Shown here piece by piece: positions 57,916-64,000 of a stretch of DNA of 64,000 nucleotides. The stretch comes from Tardiphaga alba (GTDB lineage Bacteria > Pseudomonadota > Alphaproteobacteria > Rhizobiales > Xanthobacteraceae), in NCBI RefSeq assembly GCF_018279705.1, contig NZ_CP036498.1:2869001-2933000 (forward strand), given 5' to 3'. The notes under the pieces are model-generated. The model was given only the letters and a program-made list of their open reading frames with translations. It ran no database searches and was not told the DNA's origin. The translations under genes and the position numbers were made by a program. Numbering within the stretch: position 1 is the stretch's first letter; each line of letters opens with the position of its first letter.

Positions 57916-58977
57916 CTATTCTTCATTTGAACTGCGGTTGCTCAAATGGGAGCGAAGTTTTGCCTTCTTATTTACAAAATATCTTCTTCCTTTAAGTGAT
58001 GGGCGCCAGCACACATAGTTCGAAGTGAAGGAAAATGGTCCGGTACTATTCGTAGAGCTTTCGCCAAACGCTTCAATAAGATCCAGTGCCTCAAGTTGAT
58101 GGCGAAGTGCAACAACAGCCTCTTCCTCGATGCGGAAGACTGATCCTTTTTTACTTTCTGCGATCTCCGAAGATAATGCTCGGCCAATGATGCCTTCAAG
58201 CTGAGACTCACTGGGCTCTGTGAGTAGCCGATCGTAGATTGATAGAAAGATAAATCCTGCCGTTGTCTCGACGTCGTGATGCGATAGCTTCGGCCGATCA
58301 TTGACGTTACTGTCACTGATTTCGCGGGTTACCAAGAAAGTGATATTATCGTCCGGACCTAAAAGTGAATCGTCAAAGACAATCTCGGTGCTTTCCGCGG
58401 TAGCTAGTCGAGCGCGCAAATCCTGATTTTCAATCCGAAGCCGCTCAGATTCTTGCAGCACTTTAGGGTCAATTGCTTGATCTCCCCGTACCCAGCCAAC
58501 TCCTGGAGACAAGTTGATTGCGTTAGAGACAGCAATAACAATTTTCGTGCATAAATCGCTCGGATCGGTCCAAAACTCGACCATTCGCCCGGCTTTCAGC
58601 TTCGATTTGAATGCTTCGAGTTTTTCAGCTTTGTCCGCTTCTTGGTCTGTTTTGCCGACGGGAATGGTTGAAGGAGAGGCGTGAATGAAAGCAAGAACCG
58701 GAATTCCCTTGGATCGCGCATACTGAAACTCTTTTTCGGTGAAGCTTAGTCCGTCGTCGGATAAAGATCCGTAGCGGCCAGCTACGACGACGACATAGTA
58801 GTCACTTCGGTCAATTACTCGCTTGATGAAGTCTAGTTGTTGCTGGTCAGTTGCTGGGAACAACTCCATTCCAGCCACAAAATGTCCTGCTTTAGCCAGA
58901 GTGTCGGTTACTCGGCGCCGTTCTTCCTCTAAATCGGTGAACGTCGAGCTGACGAAGACTTGAAAGACCTTGTCCAT
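57916..58977 (-). CDS. DUF4062 domain protein (TIR-like N-terminal domain)
   Basis: A 353-residue protein with an N-terminal DUF4062 domain: KVFQVFVSSTFTDLEEERRR, YYVVVVAGRYGSLSDDGLSF and TEKEFQYARSKGIPVLAFIH, a Rossmann-like fold related to TIR domains. A coiled-coil-like segment (about 175-200) separates it from an alpha-rich C-terminal part of unknown function. The gene is clearly richer in A+T and uses different codons from its neighbours, a sign of recent transfer. DUF4062 proteins are suspected parts of conflict or signalling systems; no partner gene is obvious here. Confidence 0.82.
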   Translation of the reverse strand: MDKVFQVFVSSTFTDLEEERRRVTDTLAKAGHFVAGMELFPATDQQQLDFIKRVIDRSDYYVVVVAGRYGSLSDDGLSFTEKEFQYARSKGIPVLAFIHASPSTIPVGKTDQEADKAEKLEAFKSKLKAGRMVEFWTDPSDLCTKIVIAVSNAINLSPGVGWVRGDQAIDPKVLQESERLRIENQDLRARLATAESTEIVFDDSLLGPDDNITFLVTREISDSNVNDRPKLSHHDVETTAGFIFLSIYDRLLTEPSESQLEGIIGRALSSEIAESKKGSVFRIEEEAVVALRHQLEALDLIEAFGESSTNSTGPFSFTSNYVCWRPSLKGRRYFVNKKAKLRSHLSNRSSNEE

Positions 58978-59069
58978 CGAACTATTCGCGGTTTTTTGGG
59001 AGTAAACGCAGTGTCTGAAAGTGAAAGGCCGCTCTCTCGAGCGGCCTTTCTATTCTTCTGATCTTGAGT

Positions 59070-62000
59070 TTACGAGCACCCAGTTGTAGAGCCACACGTA
59101 TCGCACTTCATACAGGTGCCATTCCGCACCAGCGTGAAGTTCGAGCACTCTCCGCACATGTCGCCTTCATAGCCCTTGGCCTTGGCTTCTGCGCGACGCT
59201 CTGCCTTGGTCGGAGCGGCAGCCGCTGCCGCCGTGCCGGGCTTGCTCCAGGCCTGGGCCTCGAGCTTCTCGGTCGGTGACAAAGCAACCGTCGGCTCCGC
59301 GGTCTTCAGCGCCACGGCGCCTTCGGCATGGCCACCGGCAAAAGCGGTGACACGGCTGCCGCCGGCAGGGGCTGAGTCGGACGGCGAGGCGACGGCGGTG
59401 GCGCCGCCGCGCATGACGACGAGATTGTCGGTGCGCGAACGGGTGAGGCCGCGCGAGACATATTTGCTCGCTTCATCCGGCGCCTTGCCTTCTTCCTCGC
59501 CCTTGCCCAGCGCATCGAAGCCGGTCTCGGAGAGGTCGACATGGCCGAGGTCGAAACGCGACATGTAGGAGACGGCGAGTTCGCGGAACACGTAGTCGAG
59601 GATCGAGGTCGCGAACTTGATAGAGTCGTTGCCCTGCACGGGGCCCGCGGGCTCGAAGCGGGTGAAGGTGAAGGCGTCGACATATTCTTCCAGCGGCACG
59701 CCATACTGGAGACCCAGCGAGACGGCGATGGCGAAGTTGTTGATGAAGGAGCGGAGTGCGGCGCCTTCCTTGTGCATGTCGATGAAGATCTCGCCGAGGC
59801 GGCCGTCATCATATTCGCCGGTGCGCAGATAGACCTTATGGCCACCGACCACGGCCTTCTGGGTGTAGCCCTTGCGGCGATCCGGCATCTTTTCACGCTC
59901 GCGCATGACGACGATGCGCTCGACCAGACGCTCGACCACCTTCTCGGAGATCGCGGCGGTGCGGGCCGCCATCGGCTTCTCCATCAGGTTCTCGATGGCA
60001 TCCTCATCCTCGTCCTCATCACTGATGAGCTGCGAGTTGAGCGGCTGCGACAGCTTCGAGCCATCGCGATAGAGCGCGTTGGCCTTCAGCGCCAGCTTCC
60101 ACGACAGGAGGTAAGCGGACTTGCAGTCCTCCACCGAGGCGTCGTTCGGCATGTTGATGGTCTTGGAGATCGCACCCGAGATGAAGGGCTGCGACGCCGC
60201 CATCATGCGGATGTGGCTTTCCACCGAGAGATAACGCTTGCCGATCTTGCCGCAGGGATTGGCGCAATCGAACACGCTGTAGTGCTCGGCCTTCAGATGC
60301 GGCGCGCCTTCCACGGTCATCGCGCCGCAGATGTGCACGTTGGCCGCTTCGATCTCGCGCTTGGTGAAGCCGAGGGCGGCGAGCAGGTCGAAGCCGGGGG
60401 CCGCGATGGCTTCGGCTTCGATCTTCAGCGTGTCGCGGAGGAAGTCCTCGCCAAAGGTCCACTTGTTGAAAGCGAACTTGATGTCGAAGGCGGTCGGCAG
60501 GGCCTTTTCGACCTTGGCCAGCGCTTCGTCGGTAAAGCCCTTGGCCTTCAGCGTCGAGGCATTGATGCCCGGCGCATTGGACAGCGAACCGTGACCGACG
60601 GCATAGGCCTCGATCTCGGCGATCTCGCTTTCGCGATAGCCGAGCACGCGCAGTGCTGCCGGGACGGCGCGGTTGATGATCTTCCAATAGCCGCCACCGG
60701 CGAGCTTCTTGAACTTCACCAATGCGAAATCGGGCTCGATGCCGGTGGTGTCGCAATCCATGACCAGGCCGATGGTGCCGGTGGGGGCAACCACGGTGGT
60801 CTGGGCGTTGCGATAGCCATGGGTTTCGCCGAGTTCGAGGGCGCGGTCCCAGGCCAGCTTGGCGCGGGTGACGATGTCAGCCTGCGGGCAGGAGGCATGG
60901 TCGAGCGGCACCGGATCGACAGCAAGCTTCTCATAGCCGTGGGTGTCGCCATGGGCGGCGCGGCGATGGTTGCGGATGACGCGCAGCATATGCGCGGCGT
61001 TCTTCTTGTAGCCCGGGAACGGGCCGAGCTCGCCGGCCATTTCGGCCGAGGTCGCATAAGCCACGCCGGTCATGACCGCGGTGAGGGCGCCGCACAGCGC
61101 GCGACCTTCCTTCGAGTCGTAGGACAGGCCCATGGTCATCAGCAGGCCACCGATATTGGCGTAGCCGAGGCCCAGCGTGCGGAATTCGTAGGACAGTTCC
61201 GCGATCGGCTTCGACGGGAACTGGGCCATCATCACCGAGACTTCGAGCACCATGGTCCAGAGGCGGCACAGATGCTCATAGGCTTCGATGTCGAAGCGCT
61301 TGGCTTCCACATCATAGAAGGTCAGCAGGTTGGCGGACGCGAGGTTGCACGCGGTGTCGTCCAGGAACATGTATTCCGAGCACGGATTGGACGCGCGGAT
61401 ATCGCCCGAGGACTTGCAGGTGTGCCAGTCGTTCATGGTGGTGTTGAAGTGCAGGCCGGGATCGGCCGACGCCCAGGCGGCGTAGCCGATCTTCTCCCAG
61501 AGGTCGCGGGCCTTGATGGTCTTCATAACCTTGCCGTCCTTGCGGGCGATCAGGTCCCAATTGCCATCGGTCTCCACGGCGCGCAGGAAGTCATCTTTCA
61601 GCGAAACCGAGTTGTTGGAGTTCTGGCCGGCAACGGTGAGATAGGCTTCCGAATCCCAGTCGGTGTCGTAGATGTCGAAATTGATGTCCTTGTAGCCCTG
61701 CTTGGCGAACTGGATCACCCGCTTGATCATGTTGTCGGTGACCAGCGCGCGGCGCGCGAGCTTGATCTCGCGGCGCAGAGCCGGGTTCTTCTCGGGATCG
61801 AAGCAGTCGTCGCCCGAACCTTCGCAATTCACCGCGGCCTTCATGATGGCCTTGAGGTGCTTCTGGTTCATCTTCGAACCGGTGACGAGGGCAGCGACCT
61901 TCTGCTCTTCCTTCACCTTCCAGTCGATATAGGTCTCGATATCCGGATGGTCGGCATCGACCACGACCATCTTGGCCGCGCGGCGCGTGGTGCCGCCCGA

Positions 62001-62807
62001 CTTGATGGCGCCAGCCGCGCGATCGCCGATCTTCAGGAAGCTCATGAGGCCGGACGAACGTCCGCCACCCGACAGCTTCTCGCCTTCGCCGCGCAGGCGC
62101 GAGAAGTTGGAGCCGGTGCCCGAGCCGTATTTGAACAGGCGAGCTTCACGCACCCACAGGTCCATGATGCCGCCTTCATTGACCAGGTCGTCCTCGACGC
62201 CCTGGATGAAGCAGGCATGCGGCTGCGGATGTTCGTAGGACGACTTCGACTTGGTGAGCTTGCCGGTCTTCCAGTCGACGTAATAGTGGCCCTGGCCGGG
62301 ACCATCGACGCCGTAGGCCCAATGCAGGCCGGTGTTGAACCACTGCGGCGAATTCGGCGCGACCATCTGCTTGGCGAGCATGTAGCGCAGCTCGTCATGG
62401 AAGGCGTGGGCGTCGGCTTCGCTCGTGAAGTAGCTGCCCTTCCAGGCCCAATAGGTCCAGCAGCCGGCGAGGCGATCGAACACCTGCTTGGACGAGAGTT
62501 CGCTGACGAAGCGCTCATTCTCGGGCAAAGCGGCGAGGGCATCGGTGTCCGGCACCGAGCGCCACAGCCACGACGGCACGGTCTCTTCCTCGACCTTCTT
62601 CAGGCGCGCAGCGACGCCGGCCTTGCGGAAATACTTCTGGGCGAGCACGTCGGACGCGACCTGCGACCACGCCTCCGGCACTTCGACGCCGTCGAGCTTG
62701 AACACGATCGAGCCATCCGGGTTGCGGATCTCGGACGTGGTCAGGCGGAAGTCGATCCCCGCATAGGGCGACTGTCCTTCAGTGGTGTAGCGGCGTGTGA
62801 TCTGCAT
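59070..62807 (-). CDS. nrdJ: vitamin B12-dependent (class II) ribonucleotide reductase
   Basis: A 1245-residue cytoplasmic enzyme that makes deoxyribonucleotides using adenosylcobalamin instead of oxygen-dependent radicals. Conserved blocks include [80 protein letters not shown] and [17 protein letters not shown]. The C-terminus has the cysteine-rich zinc-ribbon tail [19 protein letters not shown] and a final TTGC. The ATG at 62807 matches the usual N-terminus ([16 protein letters not shown]); the open frame continues to 62993 but is not conserved. Confidence 0.97.
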   Translation of the reverse strand: MQITRRYTTEGQSPYAGIDFRLTTSEIRNPDGSIVFKLDGVEVPEAWSQVASDVLAQKYFRKAGVAARLKKVEEETVPSWLWRSVPDTDALAALPENERFVSELSSKQVFDRLAGCWTYWAWKGSYFTSEADAHAFHDELRYMLAKQMVAPNSPQWFNTGLHWAYGVDGPGQGHYYVDWKTGKLTKSKSSYEHPQPHACFIQGVEDDLVNEGGIMDLWVREARLFKYGSGTGSNFSRLRGEGEKLSGGGRSSGLMSFLKIGDRAAGAIKSGGTTRRAAKMVVVDADHPDIETYIDWKVKEEQKVAALVTGSKMNQKHLKAIMKAAVNCEGSGDDCFDPEKNPALRREIKLARRALVTDNMIKRVIQFAKQGYKDINFDIYDTDWDSEAYLTVAGQNSNNSVSLKDDFLRAVETDGNWDLIARKDGKVMKTIKARDLWEKIGYAAWASADPGLHFNTTMNDWHTCKSSGDIRASNPCSEYMFLDDTACNLASANLLTFYDVEAKRFDIEAYEHLCRLWTMVLEVSVMMAQFPSKPIAELSYEFRTLGLGYANIGGLLMTMGLSYDSKEGRALCGALTAVMTGVAYATSAEMAGELGPFPGYKKNAAHMLRVIRNHRRAAHGDTHGYEKLAVDPVPLDHASCPQADIVTRAKLAWDRALELGETHGYRNAQTTVVAPTGTIGLVMDCDTTGIEPDFALVKFKKLAGGGYWKIINRAVPAALRVLGYRESEIAEIEAYAVGHGSLSNAPGINASTLKAKGFTDEALAKVEKALPTAFDIKFAFNKWTFGEDFLRDTLKIEAEAIAAPGFDLLAALGFTKREIEAANVHICGAMTVEGAPHLKAEHYSVFDCANPCGKIGKRYLSVESHIRMMAASQPFISGAISKTINMPNDASVEDCKSAYLLSWKLALKANALYRDGSKLSQPLNSQLISDEDEDEDAIENLMEKPMAARTAAISEKVVERLVERIVVMREREKMPDRRKGYTQKAVVGGHKVYLRTGEYDDGRLGEIFIDMHKEGAALRSFINNFAIAVSLGLQYGVPLEEYVDAFTFTRFEPAGPVQGNDSIKFATSILDYVFRELAVSYMSRFDLGHVDLSETGFDALGKGEEEGKAPDEASKYVSRGLTRSRTDNLVVMRGGATAVASPSDSAPAGGSRVTAFAGGHAEGAVALKTAEPTVALSPTEKLEAQAWSKPGTAAAAAAPTKAERRAEAKAKGYEGDMCGECSNFTLVRNGTCMKCDTCGSTTGCS

Positions 62808-63552
62808 CGTCGTCGTGCCCCGTCGTGTGTCCGACACCACATCTGGTGGGTCGGTGATTTCTGTTAGCGGTCTCAGGGAAGCCGCGAGGCTGCCTCGAAT
62901 TCGCCGCAAGATGTGCCGGTGAAACCGGTCCTTTTGTCTCTGTTCTGGAGCATGGCGGGGCCATTTGCGGCCGCCCGGAACTGCCGGGGTCATGCATCCC
63001 GGATCCGACGAAGTTCGCCTGATCCTAACGCCTCAACGCGTGGTTTGGGCCGGTTTGCCGGCCCATTCTTATGCTCCGAAGCTCTGGTTTTCAGGGCGCA
63101 GATCCCCGATCCCCGTAACCTCCTTTGGAGGGACGAAGTGACCGGCCAGGACCCGTTTGGGAGCGCCCGGTGGGGACGAAGAACTGCTCGCACCGGACAA
63201 TCCGAAAATTAGGCCAAACCGATCTCTCACGTCAAGGATTAGTGACGGTTCCTGAATCAAATACTAAATATGGTGGAAAGGGTGGATAACCAGGGGGACA
63301 AGCCGCGCCCTGAATGACGCCAACTATCGGTGAGTCCTCACGGAATCCCAAGTCGAAAATTTTTTGCAAAGTGTCCGCAAACCGCGCCATGCCCGCTGTT
63401 CACAGGCAGGCAAGGTGTTGCATTTCGGCATTGCATTTGGATGACGTTGAGGCGTGCGGTCACGGGATGGGCGGTTCCCACGACTGACGGTGGTCGGAAC
63501 ATGCAAATGCGCGCATGGTGACGCCGAATCTCCTGCCGGAAATGCCCATTTC
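62808..63552. other. 745-base gap upstream of nrdJ, no gene recognised
   Basis: The stretch between the divergent nrdJ and EamA genes has no convincing coding frame. It contains a G+C hairpin at 63047-63064 (GGGCCGG/CCGGCCC) followed by a T-rich run, and a lone A+T-rich patch near 63255-63285 that could hold promoter or regulator sites. No cobalamin riboswitch features are visible. Confidence 0.5.
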
Positions 63553-64000
63553 ATGTCGATTCCGAACTCCACAGATTCGCGCCCGCGAATCGCATCGCTT
63601 GGTCTGCTGTTTCTCGTCGTCACCTCGATCGGCTGGGGCTTCAATTGGCCGATGACCAAACTCCTGCTGACCGAATGGCCGCCGCTGACCGGCCGCGGCG
63701 GCGCTGGCGTGATCGGTGGCGCCGTGCTGCTCGGGCTCGCTCTGTTGCGCGGCGAGAGCCTGAGGGTGCCGGAGGGGCAGTGGGGGCGCTTGATCGGGCT
63801 CTCCATGCTCAATGTGTTCGGCTGGATGGCGCTGATGAGCCTGGCGCTGCTGTGGCTGCCAGCGGGCGAGGCGGCTGTCATCGCCTATACGATGCCGATC
63901 TGGGCGGCCGTGCTGGCTTGGCGAATCCTCGGCGAGACGCTGTCGCTCCGGCGCATCATCGCGATGCTGATGGCGTTCTCGGGCATCGCCGCGCTGATGC
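63553..64000 (+). CDS. EamA/DMT family transporter (3' end outside window)
   Basis: The first 149 codons of a drug/metabolite transporter. The frame reads MSIPNSTDSRPRIASLGLLF and continues with SIGWGFNWPMTKLLLTEWPP, PAGEAAVIAYTMPIWAAVLA and LGETLSLRRIIAMLMAFSGI, the typical EamA repeat with four or five spans visible so far. Such proteins export amino acids or other metabolites. The ATG at 63553 is the first in the frame and precedes the conserved start; the remainder lies beyond the window edge. Confidence 0.88.
   Translation, partial: MSIPNSTDSRPRIASLGLLFLVVTSIGWGFNWPMTKLLLTEWPPLTGRGGAGVIGGAVLLGLALLRGESLRVPEGQWGRLIGLSMLNVFGWMALMSLALLWLPAGEAAVIAYTMPIWAAVLAWRILGETLSLRRIIAMLMAFSGIAALM

Noticed and set aside
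59541..62867. A 1108-codon open frame on the plus strand opposite nrdJ
   Set aside because: Same antisense effect; NrdJ on the minus strand has conserved motifs over its full length, and the opposite frame has none.
63255..63285. A possible NrdR box (TACTAAATATGGT-like) upstream of nrdJ
   Set aside because: Only a loose, unpaired match with no second copy at the expected helical spacing; not strong enough to call.
1..64000. tRNA, rRNA, CRISPR arrays, transposases, integrases and phage genes
   Set aside because: Looked for across both strands and none was seen; the repeats present are short palindromes at gene ends, not regularly spaced arrays.

Overview
The window is a G+C-rich chromosomal segment from an alphaproteobacterium, most likely the Bradyrhizobium/Rhodopseudomonas/Afipia family (Nitrobacteraceae). 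This rests on a BJP-1-like subclass B3 metallo-beta-lactamase, a B12-dependent ribonucleotide reductase (NrdJ), a DUF3551 small secreted protein, DUF2161 and DUF559 genes, and several families of short palindromic repeats typical of the group. No rRNA, tRNA, CRISPR array, prophage or transposase gene was seen. Both ends cut genes: a malic enzyme (maeB) on the left and a DMT/EamA transporter on the right.

Layout. 1-9.5 kb: maeB, DoxX protein, DHFR-like protein with a polysaccharide deacetylase, Tat-exported glutathione peroxidase, L,D-transpeptidase, CreA and small secreted proteins. 9.4-16 kb: a MocR regulator divergent from a PPOX-fold protein, a B12-binding-like protein, thioesterase, GNAT, DUF2161 and MgtC. 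16-23.6 kb: DEAD-box helicase, SDR, two MFS exporters, a DUF559 nuclease gene between inverted repeats, and a GAF-GGDEF-PilZ cyclase. 23.7-37 kb: two separate RND efflux systems, each with a divergent TetR repressor and a visible palindromic operator; the second continues into a small protein and an SMR pump. 37-43.9 kb: truncated haemoglobin, PsiF-like protein, YghU-type GST, GFA protein, metallo-beta-lactamase, DUF1801, an orphan Bug protein and a cupredoxin.

43.9-49.3 kb holds a tight four-gene operon (redoxin, YggS-like PLP protein, class I glutamine amidotransferase, LctP-like permease) divergent from a second MocR regulator. 49.3-53.35 kb is a cobalamin-riboswitch operon: btuB, a conserved gene of unknown function and a small multi-spanning membrane protein. 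53.4-59 kb has a nitroreductase, a nitronate monooxygenase-like enzyme, small proteins and an A+T-rich DUF4062 gene. nrdJ fills 59.1-62.8 kb.

Two themes recur. Vitamin B12: riboswitch and uptake operon, B12-binding-like protein and a B12-dependent RNR. PLP: both MocR regulators (aminotransferase-fold, PLP-sensing family) sit beside genes for B6-related folds. Dispersed palindromes lie mostly at gene 3' ends, and in three cases supply the stop codon. The most interesting candidates are the repeat-bracketed nuclease, the MocR-controlled redoxin/YggS/amidotransferase/permease operon, and the unknown genes in the B12 operon. Functions are read by eye from protein sequence without database searches.
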